The notes: a model not told the origin generated them from the sequence alone. Shown: positions 27,101-35,290, counted from the first letter of the stretch. The stretch is 55,281 bases of DNA from DATBFX01 sp036558305 (GCA_036558305.1 DATBFX010000005.1:1-55281), one strand, 5' to 3'. A program made the numbers and translations.

Positions 27101-28487
27101 CCCCGGCGATCCCAGCGCCGAGGTTGCCCTCGCCGAGGCCTACGACGATCGCCAAAGCGTCCACGTCTACGGTCTGGGCGACGATCCGACGAAGTTCGAT
27201 CCCAACGACCCCGCGTTCGTCACCGAGGCCGACGCCATCCTGGCCGACGCCAAAGAGATCCGCGGTTGGACCGACAAGATCCTGGCAGCGAATTCCGGCG
27301 CTACGCGCCTCGATCGGCTCCGCGCCTGGCGTGTCCTCCTCGATTCGGTCTCCCGCGAGTGGACGGTGGCCGTCGGTCGCCAGGATTTCAAGACGGCGAC
27401 GACGATCCTCGAGGAGCGGCGCACGCTCTTCGCCTCGGCCCTGGTCGATGCCGACGCGGCCCCCATTTCCACGATCGACGAGGTGAGTCCCCTCTTTTCG
27501 ATCTACTGGGAGGGCTATTTCCTCGCTCTCTACGACGATGACGCCAACGCCCAGGCCAAGTACCTCGCGAAGATGACGGCGGTTGCCTCCTGGCAAAAGG
27601 AGAACGTGCAAACCGTGTCCCGCCTCGACGCGACCGCCTGCAAGGAAGAGCAAGACCGCCTGGCCGGCGACGATGCCCAGGCGTCCGGCGATCTCGCCGC
27701 GGCCCGGACCCACTACGAGGCCGCGCTGGCGCTCAATCCGGAGCAGGTCAACGCACTCGCGGGGCTGGCGTCCGTTTTGGTTGCCCAGGCCGACGTCGAT
27801 GGCGCCACGCTCGATGCGACGAAAGCGACGGTGGCGTGGCCGGCAGCACCCGAGGGCTGGATTGCCCTCACCCAGGCGCGCCTTGCTGCCGGCGACGCCA
27901 CCGGTGCCCAGACCGCGCTGGCGCAGTTCCTGGCCGTCACCGCCGATCTCCCGCCCCAGGAGCGAATGACCTCTTTCCGCGACGCGATCGCCGCGATCGA
28001 CTCACTCCTGAAATCGCATCCGGATCGCACGTCGCTCGCGTTGACGACGGTGCCGACGCTGTCCAGCGCCCTCGACGGGATGCCTGCGGACTACGCGAAA
28101 ACGTTCCAATATCCGATGCTCTACGCCCAGCTCGGTGCGCTGGCGCTGCACGCCGACGCGGCGGCAACCGCCGAACCGTTGCTACGCCATGCCCTCGAAC
28201 TCGATCCCCGCCAACCGCAGGCGCTGGCGGACCTCGCCCTGACCATGCTCGTTCAGAACCGCGATGCCGCGACCGCGATCGACGGGGCGATTGCCGAGAG
28301 TCGCGACCCGATCTGGCAGGGCGATCCGATCGACCCCACGGCGAAACCCAAGTTGGTGCTGACGACGATGAGCGGTCGGCTCGACGACTATCTCGCCCGT
28401 TACCCCGATCGGGAGGAGACCATTCGCCCGCTTCGCGACGCGATCGCGGCAGCGCTGAAGCAACTCGACGCGGCGAATCGTCAGTAG
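24168..28487 (+). CDS. Large membrane protein with CHAT-like N-terminus and TPR-like repeats
   Basis: The 1439-residue product starts with a soluble region that contains ALPWELLRDPERERFLALSP (about 137-156), the typical lead-in of CHAT caspase-like domains, and later FAAKLAGALADGQPLDAAVA, typical of their end. The His and Cys catalytic motifs of CHAT proteases are not visible, so it may be inactive. Three membrane segments follow (about 350-372, 398-425, 455-478), then a small alpha/beta domain (GRIVVRDLPVAF, AKAVLIYREFDHG) and some 900 residues of TPR-like helical repeats (e.g. IDPNNRDALLNAGTIA, LNPEQVNALAGLASVL). It is probably a membrane scaffold. No neighbour explains its substrate. Confidence 0.75.
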   Translation: MTEQRNPPAATPAAPRGTPLRARLRVPISAFQRNTVRAAATPFLLRLRTVDDRLLIEATGPAGRAEATSPLPAVEAVPREVAAGDTRPWKIACRTGERLYAAAFPPPIDQLFAASLRQAVDDPLPVVLQIEGDDLAALPWELLRDPERERFLALSPRTPLSRVTAQPRTFAGTSIERGNLRVTLLADSVEEAALAVTNAVGADARVDVGVNDHVATGSRPHVLLVAERGGTTPTVPSGTPLVVVAGNGATPPARPRGDRADLLVPGTMREEARVTFAAKLAGALADGQPLDAAVAVARRAVADEHSVVALDWAEPVLVAQVPSLPLVVPARSAAVAAGAEVAARTVGWFRDALTGSVSAVLFLIAGLLVYRLGFSTSNSISLDLLSPYDLFSTFKGFVLALSTQQDNVLLVVAGILVALTAVVCALWLRNRRIDPEEQPGLAARLAGPFTGVRALSFLAMATLTIAGAYAYQQYLWRVVLPIPKGALGIAVTREAAAASIQDDLAGVLYSQGQTGRIVVRDLPVAFNASDTDKARKLGKRIGAKAVLIYREFDHGDGGKQYGAYVVFTDPSAGLTIGTAPDASGGGNQTDASSTNGDLVQVREGVEIPALRTDTVSELVSASAGVIAYDENRLREAITLFQQALPTDPSAPNTGMINFYLGDSLRLDAQDELAEAAFERAIAYFETRRNAAVPLSPQDELILVKSYYSRGWIAGDTDAEGYDKAIEWYSKALPLHDELLAHSDQLDRPASVRAIFARVYTHLAEANRRLDRPDQQQIWEHRATEELDALAREAPPNDPSFMAQEAGSRFFIGDCTGAQAAVQKILAIDPNNRDALLNAGTIAMFQNRPDLAAAAWQQILAAHPDDALARESLANLMMARALGNGRFFESTYVEQAEALRREILAIDPANERAHKEIADAAVFRATDSLLDSTALAQGDDLTVDKSQALWHADPERRAAAIAARDVVIQERRILATEFHPGDPSAEVALAEAYDDRQSVHVYGLGDDPTKFDPNDPAFVTEADAILADAKEIRGWTDKILAANSGATRLDRLRAWRVLLDSVSREWTVAVGRQDFKTATTILEERRTLFASALVDADAAPISTIDEVSPLFSIYWEGYFLALYDDDANAQAKYLAKMTAVASWQKENVQTVSRLDATACKEEQDRLAGDDAQASGDLAAARTHYEAALALNPEQVNALAGLASVLVAQADVDGATLDATKATVAWPAAPEGWIALTQARLAAGDATGAQTALAQFLAVTADLPPQERMTSFRDAIAAIDSLLKSHPDRTSLALTTVPTLSSALDGMPADYAKTFQYPMLYAQLGALALHADAAATAEPLLRHALELDPRQPQALADLALTMLVQNRDAATAIDGAIAESRDPIWQGDPIDPTAKPKLVLTTMSGRLDDYLARYPDREETIRPLRDAIAAALKQLDAANRQ

Positions 28488-28531
28488 CCTGGGCCGGCTG
28501 TCGGTTTGCGGTTCGGCGCGGGGAGGGGCCG

Positions 28532-28924
28532 ATGCCGGTACGGATCGAGAACGTGACGATCGATTGCCGGGACTCGCGGACACTGGGCGCGTTCTGGTCG
28601 GCGGTGCTCGGATACGAGGTGGCGGTCGATCAGCCGGGCGATTGGCTGGTGTTGCGGGACCCGGGCGGAAAGCCCCCCAACATCGCATTCCAGGTCGTGC
28701 CGGAGGTGAAGATCGTCAAGAACCGCGTCCACCTCGACCTGGAGTTGACCGCGGGGTCGTTGGGCGAGGAGATCGGGCGGATGGAGCGGCTCGGAGCGAG
28801 CCGGGTGCGCTATCTGGAAAACGATCCCGACGAATCGCACTGGGTGATGGCCGATCCCGAGGGAAACGAGTTCTGCGCGAGCCGCCTGGCCTGGGAACCG
28901 CGACCGGAGCGGCCGGGAGTCTGA
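28532..28924 (+). CDS. VOC/glyoxalase-like protein
   Basis: The 130-residue product is a single vicinal-oxygen-chelate domain pair: VTIDCRDSRTLGAFWSAVLG at the start, HLDLELTAGSLGEEIGRMERLG in the middle and MADPEGNEFCAS near the end, the last being the classic glyoxalase-like closing motif. ATG 28532 follows GGAGGGG. Proteins of this family bind metal and act on small molecules or resistance substrates; the ligand here is not known. It lies 44 bases after the large CHAT/TPR gene and may be co-transcribed with it. Confidence 0.85.
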   Translation: MPVRIENVTIDCRDSRTLGAFWSAVLGYEVAVDQPGDWLVLRDPGGKPPNIAFQVVPEVKIVKNRVHLDLELTAGSLGEEIGRMERLGASRVRYLENDPDESHWVMADPEGNEFCASRLAWEPRPERPGV

Positions 28925-29031
28925 ACTCGCGCCCGCTCGCACACGACCCGCGGCGTTGAGATCGGCGGCCGGGCACGACGCCACTGGCAGGGTCGTCGCG
29001 TGAGCCCACGTTGGGGAACGCCGGCCCGGGA

Positions 29032-29736
29032 TCAGGCCGCAGCAAGGTAGGCCCCGGCGACCCAACCGGTGCCGTCGTCGGTATCGACCTCGTACCAGAG
29101 ATAACCGTCTGCGCTCTCTGGGCCGTCCTGCACGACGAGCGAAGCACCCTCAAAGAGGACGGTGACCACGTCTTCGCCGAGACCGGGTCCGGCCCGCAGG
29201 TTGAGGGCGTCGGTGGCCACCACCACTTCATCGCCCGTGGCGTAATCGCCGGTCGTGCCGCCGAACGCGAGGTAGTCGCCGTGCGCCCAACCGATCAGTC
29301 GCTGGTCGAATTGGACCGAGAAGAACCCGTTGGTCGGTCCCGAAAGCACCGTCACCTGCGCTCCGGACGGCATGACGGTAAGGACGTCGGCCGACAGGGA
29401 CGGGTCGTCGCGGAGGTTGAGTCGATCCGCCGTCGTCGCGAACGTGGGAAAAAGGATCAGGTACGCGGCATAGGCCCAGCCGTCGGTGCCGTCGTAGTTG
29501 ACCGCGACGAACCCGTTCGTCCGGCCCTGAAATTGATCCCATTCCAGTTCGGCCCCGGCGGGGATGACCTGCAGAACGTCCTCGTCCAGACCCGGTCCCG
29601 CCCTCAGGTTGAGATCGTCGGTAGCCGTCGCCGGGCACGGACCGCACGAAAGAGCGGCCGTCTGCCGCGGTGCCGTGAATCCCGCCAGAGTCACGCTCAG
29701 GAGCATCAGTGCCGCAATCGCCATTCGGTATCCCAT
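29032..29736 (-). CDS. Secreted protein with three SH3b domains
   Basis: The 234-residue product has a signal peptide (MAIAALMLLSVTLAGFTAP) and three bacterial SH3 repeats with the signature DDLNLRAGPGLDEDVL, DRLNLRDDPSLSADVL and DALNLRAGPGLGEDVV, each closing with a GWAY/GWVAGAYL strand. Such domains bind cell-wall peptides. No catalytic domain is present, unlike the M23 protein at 14221-15600, which has related SH3 units. ATG 29736 is preceded by GGGAG at nine bases; an ATG five codons later is possible. Confidence 0.85.
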   Translation of the reverse strand: MGYRMAIAALMLLSVTLAGFTAPRQTAALSCGPCPATATDDLNLRAGPGLDEDVLQVIPAGAELEWDQFQGRTNGFVAVNYDGTDGWAYAAYLILFPTFATTADRLNLRDDPSLSADVLTVMPSGAQVTVLSGPTNGFFSVQFDQRLIGWAHGDYLAFGGTTGDYATGDEVVVATDALNLRAGPGLGEDVVTVLFEGASLVVQDGPESADGYLWYEVDTDDGTGWVAGAYLAAA

Positions 29737-29996
29737 GGTACGAATCTCCCCATGTTCGGCTCGATACGCCTGTGTCCAAGATTGGGTCTCGGCGCCGGCC
29801 TGTTGCGGTGTGCGCCGTGCCGGCTCCCTGACCTGATACGCATGATGTGTCGTGTAGGTTACGTTCGCATCCGACGTTTTGCTTATTTGAGCCGCCGAGT
29901 CGGTCGGCGAGGAGGCGCGTCGCGTTGCCCCTGGCGCGGTGGTGTCTGCCGGTCCTGCTCATCGTTACGGGCGGCCAAACCCGACGCAAGCAATTC

Positions 29997-30047
29997 ACGC
30001 AAACGCCGGGGAGCACGATGCCGTGCTCCCCGGCGGTCAGTTTGCGT
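29997..30047. terminator. Strong hairpin terminator after the small membrane protein gene
   Basis: CGCCGGGGAGCACG (30004-30017) and CGTGCTCCCCGGCG (30022-30035) pair perfectly around the loop ATGC. An outer ACGCAAAC (29997-30004) and GTTTGCGT (30040-30047) can extend the stem. It lies 24 bases beyond the stop of the minus-strand small gene, in a 330-base stretch that otherwise holds nothing recognisable. Confidence 0.8.
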
Positions 30048-30070
30048 CTCGGTATGAGTGCTGGGGTGCT

Positions 30071-30136
30071 TTAGAAGAGGAGGATGAGAAGCAGGATGAT
30101 GAGGATCAAAAGGATTGCGCCACCACCGATATACAT
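30071..30136 (-). CDS. 21-residue single-helix membrane protein
   Basis: ATG 30136 has an ideal ribosome site AAGGAGGAG six bases upstream and opens MYIGGGAILLILIILLLILL, a single uncharged membrane helix, ending at TAA 30071. Tiny proteins starting MYIGGG are a known pattern in high-GC bacteria, without assigned function. It follows the CsbD gene at 60 bases on the same strand, which suggests a shared stress-induced transcript. The strong terminator downstream supports a real gene. Confidence 0.75.
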   Translation of the reverse strand: MYIGGGAILLILIILLLILLF

Positions 30137-30195
30137 CGTTTTCTCCTCCTTGTCTTGCGGCCGAAGCGCCAACGTCGCCGTACCGGCGGCGAGTT

Positions 30196-30399
30196 CTAGT
30201 CGCCGGTGACCTTTTTGAGCGCGGCGTCGACCGCGTCTTTGGCGTCGGCGACGGCTTTCTTGGCCGCGCCCTTCGCCTTGTCGGCGGCCCCTTCAGACTT
30301 GAGTTCGTCGTCGTCGGTCAGTTCGCCCCAGGCCGACTTGCCGCGGCCTTTGAGGTCGTCGTACGTGCCTTCGACGCGATCCTGCGACTGGTCCGACAC
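30196..30399 (-). CDS. CsbD family stress protein
   Basis: The 67-residue product has the CsbD hallmark QSQDRVEGTYDDLKGRGKSA followed by WGELTDDDELKSEGAADKAK and an Ala/Lys-rich helix. GTG 30399 is chosen because AAGGAGG stands at the right distance; the frame runs open to 30561 without a ribosome site. CsbD proteins are small, abundant and induced by general stress in other bacteria; their function is not known. Confidence 0.9.
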   Translation of the reverse strand: MSDQSQDRVEGTYDDLKGRGKSAWGELTDDDELKSEGAADKAKGAAKKAVADAKDAVDAALKKVTGD

Positions 30400-30589
30400 C
30401 GCTGGTGCCTCCTTGCGCGTGTCTGCGTGGACGACCGCCTCGTCGCCCGGGCACCCATACGCAACCGGCGTGCCAACAAGTTTTGCCTGGATACATATGC
30501 GACTTCGGTGAGCCGGGTCCTGGGGATGGAGTGTCCCGGTTGGGGTACTCGACCCCGACAACCTGGGTCACCATTCCGTGCCCGGTGGC

Positions 30590-30618
30590 TTGTGGCGCCG
30601 TCCGCTCGGCCCTACAAT
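30590..30618 (+). promoter_or_regulatory. Sigma-70-like promoter upstream of the LLM oxidoreductase
   Basis: TTGTGG (30590-30595), a 17-base spacer and TACAAT (30613-30618) stand about 100 bases before the start codon. It is the only feature seen in the 323-base gap between the CsbD and LLM genes. Confidence 0.5.
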
Positions 30619-30722
30619 CCTCGGCGATAACCTCGCCCAAACACGATTCCATGGAACGGCGACCCGCGGGGGGCATGTCCCGGTCGCTCCGTGCCGAACG
30701 CCGGCATCGTGGAGGCACAACG

Positions 30723-31640
30723 ATGGCTCGATCGCAGGCGCGCCCGCTCAAGGTCGGTCTGGGGCTGGTGCCGTTTGACGGCATGCCTGGGCACGCGCAC
30801 CGCTGGGAGCATCTGGTCGCTCTCGCCCGGCGGGCAGAGGCGGTCGACTTCGACTCGCTCTGGGTCCCCGACCACCTCCTCTTCCGCGATCCGGGGGAGG
30901 AACCGATCGGTACCCGGGAGGCGTGGTCGCTCCTCGCCGCCCTCGCCGCCGCCACGAACCGGGTCGAGCTCGGCCCGTTCGTCCTCTGCACCGCCTGGCG
31001 CAACCCGGCCCTCATCGCCAAGATGGCCGACACCGTCGAGGAGATCAGCGGCGGCCGCCTGATCCTCGGTTTGGGCGCCGGCTGGCACGAATCCGAGTTC
31101 GACGCCTTCGGCTTCCCCTTCGACCACCGGTACGCGCGCTTCGTCGAGGCACTCGCGATCATCCACGGTCTGCTCCGCACCGGCCACGTCGACTTCGAAG
31201 GAACCTACTACCGGGCGCGTGACTGCGAGTTGCGGCCTCGCGGTCCCCGTCCCGAAGGTCCGCCGATCATGATCGGCACCACACGCGAGAAGATGCTGCG
31301 GCTGACCGCCAAGTACGCCGACTGGTGGAACATCGACTGGCGCAACCAGCCGTCCGAGATACCGCCGTTTCGGGCCGCGGTCGACACCGCCTGCGCGGAA
31401 GTAGGTCGCGACCCGGCGACCCTGGTCCGCACCGCCGGGATCATGGTCGACCTCCCGGGCTACCCCGCCCGCGACAACCCGGACTCGCCGCCGATTGCCG
31501 GGTCGGTAGATGAGATCGCCGAGGGGCTGCGTGCCCACGCACGCGAAGGAATCGCCCACGCCATGATCTGGCTGAACACCGCCGACGAGGCGGGCGTGGA
31601 GGCGTTCGCCCCGGTGCTGGAGGCGCTGGATCGGGGCTGA
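30723..31640 (+). CDS. LLM-class (F420-type) oxidoreductase
   Basis: The 305-residue product is a luciferase-like monooxygenase-fold enzyme: FDSLWVPDHLLFRD, WSLLAALAAATNRVELGPF, EEISGGRLILGLGAGWHESE and PIMIGTTREKMLRLTAKYADWW are family blocks. The GLGAGWH motif is typical of F420-dependent members. ATG 30723 has GGAGG eight bases upstream. The substrate is not evident. The TA pair 31753-32519 follows on the same strand. Confidence 0.88.
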   Translation: MARSQARPLKVGLGLVPFDGMPGHAHRWEHLVALARRAEAVDFDSLWVPDHLLFRDPGEEPIGTREAWSLLAALAAATNRVELGPFVLCTAWRNPALIAKMADTVEEISGGRLILGLGAGWHESEFDAFGFPFDHRYARFVEALAIIHGLLRTGHVDFEGTYYRARDCELRPRGPRPEGPPIMIGTTREKMLRLTAKYADWWNIDWRNQPSEIPPFRAAVDTACAEVGRDPATLVRTAGIMVDLPGYPARDNPDSPPIAGSVDEIAEGLRAHAREGIAHAMIWLNTADEAGVEAFAPVLEALDRG

Positions 31641-31752
31641 GCCGATCGCGGACGACGCATCCTCGCTCGCGTGATCGGACACTCGCGTCTCACGTATACT
31701 CGATGTATTGAATTTGTGTAATTTCCATCTTCTGCGAGCGTTGAGGGGTGCC

Positions 31753-32070
31753 ATGAGTGACGGGGAACCGACAACCAAGATCGTTCGGCCGCTGCGCAGC
31801 GGGCAGATCACCATCCCTGCCGAATTCCGCAAGCGGTTGGGCATCGACGAGCACAGCCTGCTCCAGGTGAGCCTGACGCAGGATGAGCTGCGACTCAAAC
31901 CGGTTCGGCTCGAGGAGCAGGGCTCGTCGTGGTTCCGTGAGCTCTACGACCTCTTTGCCCCCGTGCGCCAGGAGGCCGCCGACAAGGGCTACACCGAGGA
32001 ACAGATCAACGCCTGGATCGACGATGCCGTCCGGGCCGCCCGCGCCGAGCGTGCTGCCCAGCAACCGTGA
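31753..32070 (+). CDS. AbrB/MazE-type antitoxin
   Basis: The 105-residue product has a swapped-hairpin DNA-binding domain (IVRPLRSGQITIPAEFRKRL then DEHSLLQVSL) and a helical tail that would bind the toxin. ATG 31753 is preceded by GAGGGG; the frame could start 15 codons earlier but without a ribosome site. TATACT at 31695-31700 may be the -10 box. It overlaps the PIN gene by four bases. Confidence 0.85.
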   Translation: MSDGEPTTKIVRPLRSGQITIPAEFRKRLGIDEHSLLQVSLTQDELRLKPVRLEEQGSSWFRELYDLFAPVRQEAADKGYTEEQINAWIDDAVRAARAERAAQQP

Positions 32071-32519
32071 AGGTCGTCTTCGATACCGTTGTCGTCTTGC
32101 GCGCGTACATCAATCCCCAGAACCGTTGGGGACGGCTCCTCGCTCGACATACCAACGAATATCGCCTCGTCGTTTCCCCGCCGATCGTCGCCGAATACCT
32201 CGACGTGCTCTTGCGCCCCGAGCTCAGCAATCGCTTCTCCTCCCTGGCAACGCTGCCCACGGCTTCCCTCTTCGGGCAGCTTGCTCAAGCGGAGGTTGTA
32301 CGACCGACCGATGTGCCTTCCGTCTCCCGTGACCCCGACGACGACATCTTCTTCGCCACCACCAGGCGCGGCGGCGCGGACTACATCGTCAGCGAAGACA
32401 AGGACCAGCTCGACGTTGGGGAGTACGAGGGCATCAAGGTCGTGACGGCCGGGGAATTCCTACGGATCCTCGCCGAGCAAGACCGACGAGGACAAGACCG
32501 AGCGCCGCACGGGCGATGA
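32067..32519 (+). CDS. PIN-domain toxin
   Basis: The 150-residue product opens VVFDTVVVLRAYINPQNRWG, the pattern of the putative-toxin PIN_3 group, and continues with SPPIVAEYLDVLLRPEL and DPDDDIFFATTRRGGADYIV then SEDKDQL, which supply the acidic site. It overlaps the AbrB-type antitoxin by four bases. The stop is 69 bases from a fragment of the alcohol dehydrogenase 3' end, which reads in the opposite direction. It forms the left end of the TA array that runs to 40275. Confidence 0.85.
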   Translation: MKVVFDTVVVLRAYINPQNRWGRLLARHTNEYRLVVSPPIVAEYLDVLLRPELSNRFSSLATLPTASLFGQLAQAEVVRPTDVPSVSRDPDDDIFFATTRRGGADYIVSEDKDQLDVGEYEGIKVVTAGEFLRILAEQDRRGQDRAPHGR

Positions 32520-32587
32520 CCCTGCCACGATCGCGTGACGTCGCGCCCCCTGGCCCGCCGTCCCATGCCCGTTCCAACCGAACGCTC

Positions 32588-32645
32588 CTGCGGCACGATC
32601 GGGTTCTTCAACACCCGCCGTTCGGTGACGCGTGCATCGCCCTGG
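32588..32645 (-). pseudogene. Alcohol dehydrogenase 3'-end fragment B
   Basis: On the plus strand CGGCACGATCGGGTTCTTCA and the following CGCC...GACGCGTGCATCGCCC line up with the last codons of the dehydrogenase gene at 39205-39262. The stop codon position carries CTG instead of CTA. About 58 bases remain. Orientation equals the intact gene. Confidence 0.75.
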
Positions 32646-32820
32646 AAAAGATGATCGTCTGGTGGATTGTCGAATCACGAACCGAACGGCGCCGGCGGCG
32701 GAGGGGCGATCGTCACGGGTCGGGACGCCGGCAGGGACCGCGACGGGGCGTTGGTTCGGCGCGGGTGCGCACCGACGGGATCCGTACGTGCGGTCCCACC
32801 GGGCGGACCCTCACCCCCGA

Positions 32821-32847
32821 CCCCTCTCCCGCGCACCGGGAGAGGGG
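32821..32847. repeat. Short palindromic REP-like element (CCTCTCCC type)
   Basis: CCCCTCTCCC (32821-32830) pairs with GGGAGAGGGG (32838-32847) around a 7-base loop, preceded by CCTCACCCCCGA. It shares the core of the element at 14011. It lies in the 560-base gap 32520-33083, whose only other recognisable content is dehydrogenase fragment B. Confidence 0.65.
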
Positions 32848-33083
32848 AGGGTCTTGACGGGACGGGTTGCCTCAGTGTGGCGGGTGAGGGGCGGTGGGGA
32901 CGGACGGATCGCTCCGAGTCTGTGATGACCGGGGCAGGATCGGCACTGCCCAGGCCCGCACTCCGTGCCGAGTGTGCCGCTTGAGGAGAAGAATAGAACA
33001 TAAGATTCGTTTTGTCAATAAGGGCGACGAGGTCCTTTGCGGCAGTCCGGTAGGGCCGGGCGTTGGTGGCACTGCCTCGTTCT

Positions 33084-34415
33084 CTACGCCGAGGCGATCA
33101 GGAGCTGCACCCCGGCGTCGGTCGCGTTTTCGACGTTGCTCGGTGGCTTGACGCTTCTCAATGCCTGGACCGCGGCGGTTTCTCGCGCGGGCCCGTCGCC
33201 CGCGGGCCCTTTCTCCGACAACGCGCTGGCAGGCAGCTCCGATTTGGTGAAGAGGGCGTCCAACAACGCGAGGAGGTCCTTCATCGGGGCTTCGACGGAC
33301 GGATCGATCTTCTTGAACCGCGCGATGGCCTTCTCGAGTCCCGCGCGATCGATCTGGTAGGCGGCTTTGGCGCTGCCGAAGAACTCGTCCGGGTCGTCCC
33401 AGGGGTGTTCGCGCAGGGGCTGTTTGCCCGACCGCCACTGGGAAGGATCGACGACCCACAGTCCCGCTGGCTCGTCGCGCTCCTCTTCGACGATTTTGCC
33501 GTCGACCCTGGTGTGGACCTTCTTCGTGACGGTTTTGGTGGTGGAAAGCCGGTTGAAGACGTCGGCGACGGCGCCGCGGAAATTCCCCGCCGGTTTCGCG
33601 TCGGGTTCCTTGGATTGCGCCCGGTGTTCGAGGGCGTAAAAGAGCGCGTGACCCATCTCGTGAGCCACCGTCTCGGTGTCGGCCTCGACGCGATTGATGA
33701 CCAGGGTGGGGCGGCCTTTCCAGAGGGCGAGCCGGCTCGATGTGTTGGTGATAATGCAGGTGGCGACCTGGAAGGCAGGGTCCTTGATCAGGGCATTGTC
33801 TTTGGCGATCCGTTGGCCGAGGGCCGGTAACGCCGTCCGCGACGCCCGTTCGTCGGCGATCGGCACGCCGACCAGGAACCGGATGCCGTCGCTGCGAGCA
33901 TCGAAGAAGACGAAGCCCTCGCGTTCGAACCGGAACGCGCCGGCGCCGGCGCCCGGCTTCGTGGTATCGGGGTCCCGCCGGACGACCGTGCCGGCGGCGC
34001 TCGGGCGCACAGCGGTGGTCGGTTCGCGAACCGGCGCACGCGTCACCGCCCTGGCGACTCGGCCGGCCACCGGCGCGAGACCATCGCGGGGCTGGTCATG
34101 GGTCGCCTCGGCGTAGACGATCCGGTGCCGGAGCAGGCGCTGCACGACGGCGTTGCCGACGGTCCGTTGCGCGCTGGCCACGAGGTTGGGGGTTATCGCC
34201 CCCGTGCCGAGGCGGCGCTGCACTGCCTGGATGCCGAGACTCTGGTGAATCGGCAAGGTCGAGCTCGGCGTGGCGGTCTCGTCCCGCGACGCCTGCTGCG
34301 CCCGCCGCGGCGGTCGTGGACCGTGATGCTTGCCGTTGTGCTCGGTCACGGTCGTCGTCTCGTCGACTGAACGCCCTCGAAGTCGTCGCGGGGTCTCGAT
34401 CGGACATGGCTGCAT
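33084..34415 (-). CDS. Zincin metallopeptidase-like protein with contractile-injection-type N-terminus
   Basis: The 443-residue product has IQAVQRRLG and SAQRTVGNAVVQRLL (about 62-95), the VGNxxVxRLL motif often seen at the start of proteins linked to extracellular contractile injection systems. A zincin site follows (ETVAHEMGHALFYALEH, HEMGH at 252-256), with a hydrophobic Leu-rich end. It is likely a secreted or injected peptidase, but no injection-system genes are in the window. ATG 34415 has no clear ribosome site; GTG 34349 is an alternative. Neighbours are an unknown protein and dehydrogenase fragments, so it appears to sit in the same accessory array as the TA modules. Confidence 0.65.
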   Translation of the reverse strand: MQPCPIETPRRLRGRSVDETTTVTEHNGKHHGPRPPRRAQQASRDETATPSSTLPIHQSLGIQAVQRRLGTGAITPNLVASAQRTVGNAVVQRLLRHRIVYAEATHDQPRDGLAPVAGRVARAVTRAPVREPTTAVRPSAAGTVVRRDPDTTKPGAGAGAFRFEREGFVFFDARSDGIRFLVGVPIADERASRTALPALGQRIAKDNALIKDPAFQVATCIITNTSSRLALWKGRPTLVINRVEADTETVAHEMGHALFYALEHRAQSKEPDAKPAGNFRGAVADVFNRLSTTKTVTKKVHTRVDGKIVEEERDEPAGLWVVDPSQWRSGKQPLREHPWDDPDEFFGSAKAAYQIDRAGLEKAIARFKKIDPSVEAPMKDLLALLDALFTKSELPASALSEKGPAGDGPARETAAVQALRSVKPPSNVENATDAGVQLLIASA

Positions 34416-34664
34416 GCGGGCACCGTTCTGCCCGCGTGCACGAGGACGGCAATCTTACTCTCGGCGCCGCCCGGGCGCGGGCCTGAAGACCCGCGCTCAA
34501 CCGACGAAGCCGGCTGACGCCGGCTGAGACCGAAAGGCAGCGGGCAGCTTTTGAAACGACTCGTCCACACTGAGAAGCCTAGTTGCATGCTCAACCTTGG
34601 CAAGACTACCCTGAGTAGCAATGAAAAGGTCCAGCGGCCGAGAAGGCCGCCGGGTGAAGGATGG

Positions 34665-35033
34665 CTACCCGCGAGGCGACACGACGACCGAGGCGGGTTG
34701 CCCCAAGAAGTGCGCATAGGCGCCGGTGGTGTCCCGGACCGTTGACCGCCAACCAACGCTCTTAATCACCTTGTCGAGTTGATCGAATTGGACGGTGACT
34801 CGCAGCCCGTCCGCGATCTCCTCCACCGTGGTTCGCCCCTCGGCCTTGAGGTCGCCCAGGATGCTGCCGTCGGCCACGAACGACCACGGCAGAGTGCTCT
34901 CAGCCCATTCTCCCTGGTCGTACCGGAACTTCTTCTTTTGCCCCTGGATGTGGCCCAGGACCGAGCCGGCCGCCTGCCGGCCCTGGTCGACCGTGAGGCC
35001 GGGAAACTCCATGGTGATGGAATACTCATCCAC
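34665..35033 (-). CDS. Unrecognised small protein
   Basis: The 122-residue product (starting DEYSITMEFPGLTVDQGRQA) is soluble and mixed alpha/beta, with GQKKKFRYDQGEW and RVTVQFDQLDKVIKSVGW. No family was recognised. GTG 35033 is chosen because GGAGGAAG stands at the right distance. It lies upstream of the zincin protein on the same strand, 249 bases away, so an immunity or partner role is possible but rests on position only. Confidence 0.6.
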   Translation of the reverse strand: MDEYSITMEFPGLTVDQGRQAAGSVLGHIQGQKKKFRYDQGEWAESTLPWSFVADGSILGDLKAEGRTTVEEIADGLRVTVQFDQLDKVIKSVGWRSTVRDTTGAYAHFLGQPASVVVSPRG

Positions 35034-35225
35034 CGTGGCTCTTCCTCCGATTATGACCTCGAACCGATTGTTCGGGCGGAGCATATCACGGCAGGATCGG
35101 ACTCATGCGGATTTATGATTCATCGCCTGGTCTGAGGAGGACTTGGGCCCGATTGCGGTCGTGATTGCGGACCACCAGTTCGGTCCTCTCTCGTAATCGA
35201 TGGACCAAAGATTGGGGGCAGGTCA

Positions 35226-35255
35226 CCGCCGCTCAGCGACGCCTGCATCGCCCTG
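35226..35255 (-). pseudogene. Alcohol dehydrogenase 3'-end fragment C
   Basis: About 30 bases with the core CCGCCGCTCA and GCGACGCCTGCATCGCCC match the intact gene near 39232-39260. The variant CCCTGGAA after the core is shared with fragment B, so B and C may derive from one earlier version of the gene. It lies 36 bases from the higA stop. Confidence 0.55.
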
Positions 35256-35290
35256 GAACGGGTTGCTGATGCCGCTGGCGAGATCGCGGT

